Shown here one piece after another: positions 17,430 through 25,305 of a stretch of DNA of 64,000 nucleotides (positions are counted from its first letter, which is position 1; each line of letters opens with the position of its first letter). A model generated the notes under the pieces. The model ran no database searches. It saw nothing but the letters and a program-made list of their open reading frames with translations, and was not told where the DNA came from. Position numbers and translations under genes: made by a program. The DNA is taken from contig NZ_JAKVIL010000014.1 in NCBI RefSeq assembly GCF_022601675.1, positions 1 through 64,000 of the forward strand, given 5' to 3'. The DNA is from Ancylobacter gelatini (GTDB lineage Bacteria > Pseudomonadota > Alphaproteobacteria > Rhizobiales > Xanthobacteraceae).

Positions 17430-17651
17430 ATGCGTGAAGACATCGACTTCAACGACAATTTCATCCTGATCCCGGCAGCCTCCGGCGGCGGCGCGCTGGT
17501 GCGTCGTAGCCAGATCGCCGGGGGCCGCGCCAACGGGGCGGACGGCGCGATCGTCTACCTGGCGGCGGGACCGAGCGTCTACACCACCGCCACCATTCCG
17601 CAGATCGCCCGCTATCTCGGCGCGGAGGTGGCCGACATCCGCCGCGAGTGA
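17430..17651 (+). CDS. Small hypothetical protein of the integrated element
   Basis: A 73-residue protein without a recognised family. The start at ATG 17430 (MREDIDFNDNF) is supported by an AAAGGA site 9 bases upstream and by the promoter at 17349-17378. The sequence is glycine/alanine-rich with an IVYLAAGPSVYTT strand and a TIPQIARYLGAEVADI segment that could form a short helix-turn-helix. It lies 76 bases before the recombinase-like gene on the same strand and may act with it. Codon use looks like that of a real gene. Confidence 0.55.
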   Translation: MREDIDFNDNFILIPAASGGGALVRRSQIAGGRANGADGAIVYLAAGPSVYTTATIPQIARYLGAEVADIRRE

Positions 17652-17727
17652 TGGCGCTCCCATACTCATTGATGCCGCCGGTGACCCCGGCGGCATTTTC
17701 ATATCCGCTCACCGATGAGGATCGCGC

Positions 17728-18948
17728 ATGGCCGCCGTCGCCGGACTTCCCTATGAAAATATCGATCCGCCTGCCCTCGTCGCGCACCTGGACGAGGAAC
17801 ACCGCGAGAGACAGCCGAAACGCCGGCGCGGCCAGCGGGACTATGTGCACGTGCGCCTTACTGACGATCTTGTTCGTGCGGTGCAGCCGCCCGCCCGCGA
17901 GGAATGGGTTCGCGACGGCGGCTGTCCCTATCTCGCTTTGCGCATCCAGCCCGGCGGCAGCAAGAGCTGGTATTATCTCTACTCCGACCGCGACGAACAG
18001 CACTCCGAACGCGAGCATCTGGGCAGCGCATCTGATTATACCGTCGAAGAGGCGCGTCGGAAGGCGGAATGGCGTCATGCCGGTCACCACGGCTTTGACC
18101 GGCGAGCGCCGAGGCTTCGCCGCGACCTGCCATTGAAGGAGGTCGTGACGCTCTATTTCTTCGAGCGCAGTCCGACCGATTCCGATTGGTTCAAGGTGAT
18201 GGAGCGCCTGTTCGCCCGCTATCTCACGCGGAGATTCGGCAGCCAGCCGCTTTCGGCGCTCGACCGCGAACGCTGGCTGTTGCTGGCGGAGAAAGTTGCC
18301 GCCGACCGTCCGACACGCGGCGTCAATTTTCTTAAAGGGGCGAAGGCTTTCCTTTCATGGGCGGTGGAGCGCGGCTTGCTGCAAGCGAACCCGTTGGCGA
18401 AAGCCAAGCTCGACCTGCCACCGGCTCGCCAAGCCACTTTCCTGTCGGTGGACGACATCCGCGCCATCTTCGAGGCCGCGACGCAGCTCGGCCATCCATG
18501 GGCCGCGATGGTGGGCCTCATGATCCTCACCGGCGAGCACATGGAGGATGTGCGCGAGATACGGGGTGAAGCCGTCTTCTGGGACGAGGGCGCCTGGGCG
18601 GTGGAATATGACCGCTGGCGCGGCCCGCATATGGATACGTCGCGCCGGATCGACCTTGCGCCGGAGGCGATGACCTTACTCGCCTCTTACCGTAGCACAC
18701 GGGGCTATCTGTTCGCCTCGCCGCGTGCGCTTCTCACGCCGAAGCCCATCAATTTCTATGCCGAGATCAACGAGAGGTTGCGGCAGGAAAGCGGCGTGCC
18801 GACGCCGTGGACTGTACGCGACCTCTGGCTGTCCGTTCAGCGCGAAGCAGAACGCTTAAAGAAGGGGGCGGAGACTTGGACGGCTTGGGCCACGTGGATC
18901 GCATCCGGGCGGCATCCGAACGCCGTGGATTTCGAGGTAGAGCTTTGA
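17728..18948 (+). CDS. Tyrosine-recombinase-like protein lacking catalytic residues
   Basis: A 406-residue protein with the architecture of P4-type integrases. The arm-binding region contains YLALRIQPGGSKSWYYLY, a SAM-like core-binding region follows (about residues 135-225), and then a catalytic-domain-like region. At box I, where active enzymes have LTGxR, it has LTGEHMEDV. At box II, where they have HxLRR, it has WTVRDLWLSV. No tyrosine with the usual context follows in the last 35 residues. The frame is intact, so this looks like a protein that kept the DNA-binding fold and lost strand cleavage, not a broken gene. Its role may be DNA binding for the element or regulation. Confidence 0.68.
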   Translation: MAAVAGLPYENIDPPALVAHLDEEHRERQPKRRRGQRDYVHVRLTDDLVRAVQPPAREEWVRDGGCPYLALRIQPGGSKSWYYLYSDRDEQHSEREHLGSASDYTVEEARRKAEWRHAGHHGFDRRAPRLRRDLPLKEVVTLYFFERSPTDSDWFKVMERLFARYLTRRFGSQPLSALDRERWLLLAEKVAADRPTRGVNFLKGAKAFLSWAVERGLLQANPLAKAKLDLPPARQATFLSVDDIRAIFEAATQLGHPWAAMVGLMILTGEHMEDVREIRGEAVFWDEGAWAVEYDRWRGPHMDTSRRIDLAPEAMTLLASYRSTRGYLFASPRALLTPKPINFYAEINERLRQESGVPTPWTVRDLWLSVQREAERLKKGAETWTAWATWIASGRHPNAVDFEVEL

Positions 18949-19731
18949 GCCGGACGCCATCGGCAGGCCAGAACCAAGGGAGAATGCCCATCACGAAACG
19001 TGAAACAAGCCTTCCGTGCGAGTGGAAGCCGCGTGGATGGGAAGGGACAACGAGCGGCCCCGCGCACGAGTCCGCGACGTGAGACATGAAATATGCCGCT
19101 CGGCCTATCTATTCGGGTATGGCCGGCGCGATCCCCATCGGGAGATGCGACAGGCGAAACGCTTATGCAACATGGCGCGATACGCACTTGAAAGGGCCGA
19201 AACGTCTAGCCAAGTCGCATGAAACACGTCGCGTAAAAGGTCACCTACCGGAAAACCGGGCCGAAAATTTCGAAGCGAACACGTAGCTCAGAGAGCTCCT
19301 GTGAAGCCCCGCAGGAACAACCCGCACGGCGCGTGGGGCGAGATTGCCGGATGAATGTCACAGCCGCCGTGGAATCGCCTTTCGCATTCCTGCTATCGAG
19401 TCTGTCAGCGCGTATCTCGAAAGCCGAAAGCTCTTCGGATCGATCAGCCTTCCTCTTCTCCGGAGTTGTCGCCGGGCTCAGTCATCGGAAAGAGTATAAG
19501 TGGATGGCACCGGCACCACCCCCCAATCCCTCCCAGCATCGTTCTCGTAACAATGCTCCAAGGCCAAATGCTAATCAGGACGAGTGAGAAATTCCGGATG
19601 CCAAATTTCGAGATCATGTGAAAAGAGAAGTCAGGATATCGAACGGTTTCGGATATCCGCTCCGCAGGATAATGGGACAGCCTTCCGGTGCTCGATGTAA
19701 CGTTGGAGTATCGGAAGGCCCCTTCCTGCTT
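18949..19731. other. Gene-poor stretch inside the element
   Basis: About 780 bases with only short frames, none with a domain, a ribosome site or neighbours that fit. Composition is less GC-rich than the flanking host genes. It may hold an attachment or regulatory region of the former element, but I see no clear repeat. Confidence 0.4.
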
Positions 19732-20046
19732 TCAGCCTCGCGGCCCCTCCCAGTCCCCCGCCTCATAGCGTCGCCAAAGCTCCCGCCGCACCCGATGCCA
19801 TTTCCCTCGCTGGAAGGTCTCGGAGTAGCGCCACGCCCGATCCTCCTCGATGAAGGCGATTTCCTCGGCACGGGGGCCATACTTGGCGACCAGATCGTCA
19901 GCCACGGCTTTGATATCACCTACTGGGATTAGCCGAGGCCGGATGTTCAGCTCCCATGTGTGCCAGAGCAGCGCCCCCCAAATAGGTGAGAGAACGGCAG
20001 CGATACCGGTCCATTTCACTCCACCTGTGAATGCGTCCCAATCCAT
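19732..20046 (-). CDS. Small membrane-anchored hypothetical protein
   Basis: A 104-residue protein with one hydrophobic segment (WTGIAAVLSPIWGALLWHTW, about residues 12-32) and a charged cytoplasmic tail rich in Arg, Glu and Trp (ending GDWEGPRG). I chose ATG 20046 (MDWDAFTGG), which leaves a 76-base gap to the divergent XRE regulator at 20123; longer frames would cross the regulator's start. Family unknown. The divergent layout suggests the regulator may repress it, as in many small membrane toxin or immunity modules, but nothing in the sequence proves such a role. Confidence 0.5.
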   Translation of the reverse strand: MDWDAFTGGVKWTGIAAVLSPIWGALLWHTWELNIRPRLIPVGDIKAVADDLVAKYGPRAEEIAFIEEDRAWRYSETFQRGKWHRVRRELWRRYEAGDWEGPRG

Positions 20047-20122
20047 AACCACATATCGTCGTCGAAAGTAACGCCATATCGTACATCGACATGTGGTGTC
20101 TGCCAGGAACATTTTGTTCCTC

Positions 20123-20452
20123 ATGGATATCTTTGCGTCGAACCTGAAAAAGCGCGCTGAGGAACTCGGCATATCGAATGCCGAAGTCGCTCGCCGGGCA
20201 GGGCTAAGTGAAAGGCGGTACGGGAATTATGTCAGTGGTCGTCGCGAGCCCGATCTAGCAACGCTGGTAGCGATTGCGAGGGTTCTCGAAACGTCGCCAG
20301 ACAACTTATTGTCCTACGATTCCCAGACCTCGCCGATAGGTCTCAGTATCCCGAAACAACGGATTCGTTCGGCCTCCAACGCATTGTCCGATGAGGAAGC
20401 GGAACTTATCGCTGTGATGGTAGAAGCGGTCTCTGCGAAGCGACGCAATTAA
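20123..20452 (+). CDS. XRE-family transcriptional regulator
   Basis: A 109-residue regulator with a lambda-repressor-type helix-turn-helix at residues about 5-62 (LKKRAEELGISNAEVARRAG then ERRYGNYVSGRREPDLATLV). The rest is a short helical tail, LSDEEAELIAVMVEAVSAK, that may aid dimerisation. There is no sensor or peptidase domain, so it should bind DNA constitutively and respond through its level. It lies between a divergent small membrane protein and a convergent vsr gene. Start at ATG 20123 is supported by length comparison with similar regulators. Confidence 0.82.
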   Translation: MDIFASNLKKRAEELGISNAEVARRAGLSERRYGNYVSGRREPDLATLVAIARVLETSPDNLLSYDSQTSPIGLSIPKQRIRSASNALSDEEAELIAVMVEAVSAKRRN

Positions 20453-20465
20453 GGCGAGATGGCGC

Positions 20466-20888
20466 TTATGAATCCAATGGCAGTCGAAGGTCCTCAGCCA
20501 ACCTCAAAAGGAGGAGTTCACTATCAGCGGTTTCGCATTCCCAGACGACGATTACCCGCCACCCCATATTCTCCAGAGCGGCCTCATTCGCGGCGTCTCG
20601 TTCAACATTGCGTCGAAATTTCTGCGCCCAATATTCTGAACGAGATTTCGGGATGTGTGCGACCTTGCATCCCTGGTGTTGGTGCCAAAAACACCCGTGT
20701 ACAAAAATCGCTATTTTGCGGGAAGGAAACACCAGATCGGGCTTGCCAGGAAGGGAATGCCGATGCAGCCGATACCTATATCCAGCATTGTGGAGCATGC
20801 GACGCACCAACCACTCGGGCTTTGTGTTCTTTCCCCGTATCCTCCGCATCCGCTCGCTGCGCTCCTGCGGTGTGAGCGTGTCCGCCAT
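20466..20888 (-). CDS. vsr: Very short patch repair endonuclease Vsr
   Basis: A 140-residue nuclease that nicks at T:G mismatches left by deamination of 5-methylcytosine. The family marks are complete: TPQERSERMRRIRGKNTKPE at the start, RLHRHSLPGKPDLVFPSRKI with the catalytic aspartate, and IFVHGCFWHQHQGCK with the histidines and zinc-site cysteine, then YWAQKFRRNVERD. Vsr genes normally sit beside a cytosine methylase, but none is visible here. The divergent neighbour at 21010 is a truncated GHKL ATPase of a kind reported with Vsr in restriction-modification clusters, so both are probably leftovers of such a system. Confidence 0.9.
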   Translation of the reverse strand: MADTLTPQERSERMRRIRGKNTKPEWLVRRMLHNAGYRYRLHRHSLPGKPDLVFPSRKIAIFVHGCFWHQHQGCKVAHIPKSRSEYWAQKFRRNVERDAANEAALENMGWRVIVVWECETADSELLLLRLAEDLRLPLDS

Positions 20889-21009
20889 TTCTTATCCCAA
20901 ATGTGTCGTCCAGAGGTCGTTCGGAAATCAGGCTATCCCCATTTTCGTGGAATGAGTTGGGCCGAATTAAGCAAAATGGTAAGCGGTAGAAACACCGGAA
21001 AGAAATTCG

Positions 21010-21381
21010 ATGGCCGCAACTGAACCCGAGCGATTACATTTTGATGTGAGCACCGGTCTGAAGAGCGTGCTCGGCAGCGAACTAATCACCGATGATGAAG
21101 TTGCAATATTTGAACTTGTAAAGAACTCGTTCGACGCGGAAGCCACATTGGTTCAGTTATATTTCGGAGATTCAACGATCACCGTCGCCGACGATGGAAT
21201 AGGTATGTCCTATGACGACATCAAAACCAAGTGGCTCTTCGTTGCCTATTCCGCAAAACGTGAATCCAATCGTGAGGCCGACTTTCGAGACGATATCGCC
21301 GAGCGGCGGAACTATGCAGGCAGTATTAGTGATTTCCATATTTCCCTTAGGCGAGCCAGCGTAAAATGTTGGAAATTGTAA
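21010..21381 (+). pseudogene. Truncated GHKL ATPase, MORC/MutL-like
   Basis: The 123-residue frame keeps the first half of a GHKL ATP-binding fold. The N-box is EVAIFELVKNSFDAEA, with the Mg-binding asparagine, and the G1 box is VADDGIGMSYDDI. After TKWLFVAYSAKRES the similarity stops and about 30 unrelated residues lead to the stop; the G2 lid and everything downstream are missing. Full-length relatives are several hundred residues long. Established knowledge: prokaryotic MORC-like ATPases occur in operons with Vsr, cytosine methylases and other nucleases. The break lies about 260 bases from the tRNA-Gly, at the edge of the element. Confidence 0.72.
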
Positions 21382-21552
21382 GACACTCCTGCCCGCCAAG
21401 GAAAGCGCCCGTTCCCTTCCCACCGCCCGCTCTCTACAGCGCTATGTGAGAGCGCGAGAGCGGGCCGTGGAAAGCGAACTACCCTCAGCGCTCTATCTCT
21501 CTATCCCTATATCGACAGGGCGACGCATGAGCCCGAGAGCCGTTTGATCCGC

Positions 21553-21574
21553 GTGGCGACCCGGTGGCGACCCG
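21553..21574. repeat. Tandem direct repeat of 11 bases
   Basis: Two exact adjacent copies of gtggcgacccg lie between the truncated ATPase and the tRNA-Gly terminator. The repeat is at the likely right end of the element and could be part of a recombination site, or simply a slippage duplication. Confidence 0.6.
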
Positions 21575-21588
21575 GAATTCAAACGACA

Positions 21589-21608
21589 AGGCCGCCTTGC
21601 GGCGGCCT
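21589..21608 (-). terminator. Hairpin downstream of tRNA-Gly
   Basis: A perfect 8-base stem (aggccgcc/ggcggcct) with a 4-base loop. It lies 30 bases beyond the 3' end of the tRNA-Gly in the direction of its transcription. The sequence after the stem on the minus strand is moderately T-rich (ttgtcgttt), so it is a plausible intrinsic terminator for the tRNA. Confidence 0.65.
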
Positions 21609-21637
21609 GACGTACACACTGATATTAAAAGAAAAAA

Positions 21638-21712
21638 TGGAGCGGGCGATGGGATTCGAACCCACGACCCCAACCTTGGCAAGGTTGTGCTCTACCCCTG
21701 AGCTACACCCGC
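21638..21712 (-). tRNA. tRNA-Gly (anticodon GCC)
   Basis: The minus strand folds into a standard cloverleaf. The acceptor stem GCGGGTG pairs with CGCCCGC (one G-T pair), the D arm is GCTCAGGGGTAGAGC, the anticodon stem-loop ACCTTGCCAAGGT presents GCC, and the T arm contains GGTTCGAATCC. An encoded CCA occupies 21638-21640. The element remnants end close to its 3' side, a common integration target. Confidence 0.96.
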
Positions 21713-21852
21713 ACCGCTCCGTGTCCGGTCAGTGGCGGCCAGCGCCGCGCCCCGAACGAGGCGCTCTATGCCCCAGCCCGACGCGGATTGCAACGCCCTT
21801 TCGCATTCTTTCTCACGAGGCTGGGGACAAGTCCGTGCGGAACGCCTCGTCG

Positions 21853-22893
21853 TCACGCCAGCTTCGCCATCGCCGCCAGCAGGCGGTCGACATCGGCCTC
21901 GGTGGTGGCAAAGGAGGTCACCAGCCGCGCGATGCCCTGGCCCCAGCGGTCGGTGTAGAAGCGGAATCCTTCAGCCAGCAGGCCGGCGACCATCGGCGCG
22001 GGGAGCTGCACGAACAGGATGTTGGCTTCGACCCGCCCCTGCACCGTCGCGCCGGCCACGCCGTCGAGGCCGCGCGCCAGCCGCTGCGCCATCGCGTTGG
22101 CGCGGCGCGCATTGGCGAGCCAGAGGTCGCCGTCGAGATAGGCCTCCATCTGGGCGGAGAGGTAGCGCATCTTGGAAGTGAGATGCCCGCCGCGCTTGCG
22201 GCGGAAGGCGAGTTCGGCCGCGCGGGCGGGGTCGAACAGCACCACGGCCTCGACCCCCAGCGCGCCGTTCTTGGTGGCGCCGAAGGACAGGATCTCGACG
22301 CCCGCCTTCCAGGTCAGCTCCGCCGGGCTGGCCTCGAGCGCGGCGACGGCATTGGCGAAGCGCGAGCCATCCATGTGCAGCGCCAGCCCCGCCTCGCGGC
22401 AGGCATCGCCGATGGCGCGGGTTTCCTCCAGCGAATAGAGCGCGCCGGATTCGGTGGCCTGGGTCATGCTCACGCAGGCCGGCTGCACGCTGTGCACGTC
22501 GCCCTTGCCCAGCGTCGCGGCGCGGCGCAGCTGCGTGATGTCGAGCTTGCCGCCCGCGCCCTCGACATGCACCAGCTTGGCGCCGCCGGTGTAGAATTCC
22601 GGCGCGCCGCATTCGTCATTCTCGATATGGCTGTCGGGGTGGCACAGCACCGCGCCCCAGGGCGGGGTCAGCACGGAAAGCGCCAGCACATTCGCCGCCG
22701 TGCCGGTCGAGACCAGGAACACCGAGACCTCGCGCTCGAACACCTCCGCGAGGCGCTGCGTGACCCGCCCGGAAATCGCGTCGGCGCCATAGGAGGGCAG
22801 GGGGCCGTCATTGCAGGCGACCAGCGCGGCGATGATCTCGGGCGAGGCGCCGGCGGCGTTGTCGCTGGCGAAGCTGGGAAGGTGGTCGGTCAA
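21853..22893 (-). CDS. ltaE: Low-specificity L-threonine aldolase
   Basis: A PLP enzyme of 346 residues that cleaves threonine or allo-threonine to glycine and acetaldehyde. The fold-type I pattern is clear: FASDNAAGASPEII at the N terminus, the substrate/PLP strand FLVSTGTAANVLALSVLT, HMDGSRFANAVAAL with the cofactor aspartate, and the Schiff-base lysine in ILSFGATKNGALG (about residue 205). Length matches the family. It is a single gene after the tRNA-Gly, convergent with it in no shared unit; its upstream gap of 196 bases separates it from the divergent kinase gene. Confidence 0.93.
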   Translation of the reverse strand: MTDHLPSFASDNAAGASPEIIAALVACNDGPLPSYGADAISGRVTQRLAEVFEREVSVFLVSTGTAANVLALSVLTPPWGAVLCHPDSHIENDECGAPEFYTGGAKLVHVEGAGGKLDITQLRRAATLGKGDVHSVQPACVSMTQATESGALYSLEETRAIGDACREAGLALHMDGSRFANAVAALEASPAELTWKAGVEILSFGATKNGALGVEAVVLFDPARAAELAFRRKRGGHLTSKMRYLSAQMEAYLDGDLWLANARRANAMAQRLARGLDGVAGATVQGRVEANILFVQLPAPMVAGLLAEGFRFYTDRWGQGIARLVTSFATTEADVDRLLAAMAKLA

Positions 22894-23089
22894 GGCGGGC
22901 TCCTCGGTCCGGGCATGGCGGTCGGGGTTGCTTAGACCATTTTCCGCGGCAGGTGAGCGCCGTCGTCACTGGAAAATGGTTCCGGTTCCACCGGGGCCGG
23001 ACGGGGCATAGGCAAAACCTGTCCTGATCCTTCCCGATGCCGGGTCCGCGCGGTCGCGCTAGTCTCTCCTGGCGAACCAGGGAGCCCGC

Positions 23090-24649
23090 ATGACTGAAGC
23101 CACCCATGTCGTCGCCGACCAGTCGGCGGTGTTCGCGCTGCTGGCGGCGCCACAGACCCACGGCATCGCCGGCGAGGTGCGCCGGATCGATACCCATGGC
23201 GCCGTGGTGTTCCTCGCCGGGGAGCACGCCTACAAGGTCAAGCGCGCCGTGCGCTTCGACTTCATGGACCTGTCGACGCTGGAGAAGCGCCGCGCCGCCT
23301 GCGCCCGCGAGCTTGAGATCAACGCCCCGGGGGCGCCGGAGATCTATCTCGGTCTCGTCGCCATCACGCGCGAGGGCGCGGGCCTCGCGCTTGGCGGGGA
23401 GGGCGAGCCGGTGGAGTGGGCGGTGCATATGCGCCGCTTCGATGAGGAGATGACCTTCGACCGCCTCGCCGCGCGGGGTGAACTCAGCCGGGAGCGGCTG
23501 ACCCGCCTTGCCGCCGCCGTCGCCGCCTCCCACGCCCGCGCCCCGCGCCACCGGGAGATGGCGTCCGCGTCCGAGCTGGCGCGGGTGGCGGCCGATAATC
23601 AGGCGGGGCTCGCCGAACGGCCGGAACTGTTCGCGCCGGACGCGGTGGCGGAGCTGGGCGCGGCGTGCCGGCGGGCGCTGGAGCGGCTCGGGCCGCTGCT
23701 TGAGGCCCGCGCACGGGCCGGGGAGGTGCGGCGCTGCCATGGCGACCTCCATCTGCGCAACATCGTGGAGGTCGGCGAGCGCGTGGTGTTGTTCGATGCG
23801 CTGGAGTTCTCCGAGCGGCTGGCGACCACCGACCGGGTTTACGATCTCGCCTTCCTGCTGATGGATCTCGCCGAACGGGGCCTCATTACCGAGGCCAATC
23901 TCGTGTTCAACCGCTATGTCGCCGAATGCCGCGAGGGCGAGCCGCTGGGCGGCCTGCCGGCGCTGCCGCTGTTCCTCGCGCTGCGGGCGGCGATCCGTGC
24001 GCAGGTGACGGCGGCGGGCGCCGACCATCTCGATGGCGCCCGCCGCGCGGCCGCGCACAAGGAGGCGCGCGACTATCTTGCCTTCGCGCATGTCGCGCTC
24101 CAGCCGGAGCCGGCGGAACTGGTGGCGGTGGGCGGCCTGTCGGGCACCGGCAAGAGCACGCTGGCCGCTGCGCTGGCGCCGGGAATCGGGCCGCTGCCGG
24201 GCGCGGTGCATCTGCGCTCGGATGTCGAGCGCAAGCGCCTGTTGGGCGCGCCGGAATTCGAGACGCTGCCGGAGGCCGGCTATGCGCGCGAGGTCACCGC
24301 ACAGGTCTATGCGCGGCTGCGCGAACAGGCGCGGGCGGTGCTCGCCGCCGGGCATGGCGTGATCGTCGACGCGGTCCACCAGCGCCCGGAGGAGCGCGCG
24401 GCGCTGGAGCAGGTCGCGCGGGACTGCGGCGCGTGCTTCCGCGGCCTGTGGCTGGAGGCGCCGCTGGACGCGCTGGCGGCGCGGGTGAGCGCGCGGCGCG
24501 GTGATGCCTCGGATGCCGGCGCGGAGGTGGTGCGCCAGCAGGCGGCGCGCGATATCGGCCCGCTCGACTGGGCGCGGGTTGATGCGGGCGGCCGGCCGGA
24601 CGAGGTTCTGGCGCGGGCGCGCGCGGCGCTCGCTGCCTCGGGAGCTTAA
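23090..24649 (+). CDS. Fused aminoglycoside-phosphotransferase-like / P-loop kinase protein
   Basis: A 519-residue two-domain protein. The N-terminal part (about residues 30-310) is kinase-fold, APH-like: a VFLAGEHAYKVKRAVRFDFM strand and the catalytic RRCHGDLHLRNIV loop with VVLFDALEF. The C-terminal part (about 340-515) is a P-loop kinase with Walker A GLSGTGKST and a HLRSDVERKRL motif, resembling small-molecule kinases such as gluconate kinase. This fusion is widespread in Proteobacteria, but its substrate is not established. It is divergent from the threonine aldolase gene and overlaps the end of the convergent DsbA-like gene by 4 bases. Confidence 0.87.
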   Translation: MTEATHVVADQSAVFALLAAPQTHGIAGEVRRIDTHGAVVFLAGEHAYKVKRAVRFDFMDLSTLEKRRAACARELEINAPGAPEIYLGLVAITREGAGLALGGEGEPVEWAVHMRRFDEEMTFDRLAARGELSRERLTRLAAAVAASHARAPRHREMASASELARVAADNQAGLAERPELFAPDAVAELGAACRRALERLGPLLEARARAGEVRRCHGDLHLRNIVEVGERVVLFDALEFSERLATTDRVYDLAFLLMDLAERGLITEANLVFNRYVAECREGEPLGGLPALPLFLALRAAIRAQVTAAGADHLDGARRAAAHKEARDYLAFAHVALQPEPAELVAVGGLSGTGKSTLAAALAPGIGPLPGAVHLRSDVERKRLLGAPEFETLPEAGYAREVTAQVYARLREQARAVLAAGHGVIVDAVHQRPEERAALEQVARDCGACFRGLWLEAPLDALAARVSARRGDASDAGAEVVRQQAARDIGPLDWARVDAGGRPDEVLARARAALAASGA

Positions 24650-25305
24650 TTCTCGCTGGCGCGCTTGCGGGCGTCGGCCACCACGTCCTTGAAGCCCTGA
24701 TAGTCCAGCGAGGCCGCCACCTTGTAGGGGCCGACCAGATAGACCGGCGTGCCGGGAAGCTGGAGCGCCTCGGCCTGCTGGTTGTTGCGCACCAGTATGG
24801 CGCCGATCTCCGCGGCGTTCTTGTCGAGGTCGGCGGAGAGGCGGGCGAGGTCGATGCCGGCCGCCTTCAGCGCGGCGCTCATCTTGGCGTCGGTCATGGA
24901 GCGGTTGGGCAGGGCGATCAGCGCCTTGTGGGCGGCCTGATACTTGTTCTGGTAATTGGCCGCCAGCGCCAGATGCGCCGCCGAGACCGAGCTTTTGGCA
25001 AGGATCGGCCAGTCCTTGTAGACGAGGCGGATCTTGCCGTCCTCCTTCACCAGCTTCTCCAGCGCCGGCGAGGACTGCTTGCAGTAGCCGCAATTGTAAT
25101 CGAAGAACGCGACGATGGTGACGTCGCCCTCGGGGTTGCCGCCGGTCGGGGTCTTGGGGTCGAACAGCAGGGCCTCGACGTCGAGCGGGGTCTGGGAGGG
25201 CTGGGCGCCGGGCATCTCGCCCTGCGCCGCCCATGTCTGCGGCGCGGCCAGCATGGCGAGCAGCGCGGTCATGACCACGGAGCGCATGAGGGTGCGACGG
25301 TTCAT
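24646..25305 (-). CDS. DsbA-family periplasmic thiol-disulfide oxidoreductase
   Basis: A 219-residue exported thioredoxin-fold protein. The signal peptide (MNRRTLMRSVVMTALLAMLA) ends near WAAQ. The thioredoxin strand VTIVAFFDYNCGYCKQSSPA has the CGYC active site, and the helical insertion and cis-proline strand (PGTPVYLVG) are in order. It belongs to the Com1/ScsC-like branch, not to classical DsbA. Its start overlaps the stop of the TetR-type regulator by 4 bases (25302-25305), so the two are co-translated. A DsbB gene lies at 53080, distant in the window. Confidence 0.88.
   Translation of the reverse strand: MNRRTLMRSVVMTALLAMLAAPQTWAAQGEMPGAQPSQTPLDVEALLFDPKTPTGGNPEGDVTIVAFFDYNCGYCKQSSPALEKLVKEDGKIRLVYKDWPILAKSSVSAAHLALAANYQNKYQAAHKALIALPNRSMTDAKMSAALKAAGIDLARLSADLDKNAAEIGAILVRNNQQAEALQLPGTPVYLVGPYKVAASLDYQGFKDVVADARKRASEN

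Noticed and set aside
21485-21682. A 65-codon minus-strand frame overlapping the tRNA-Gly
   Set aside because: Its first residues are simply the translated tRNA sequence, a common false call.
21553-21712. An exact attachment-site pair between the tRNA-Gly 3' end and the island's left side
   Set aside because: I could not find a second copy of the tRNA 3' sequence in 1-21600 by eye; a computed repeat search would decide it.
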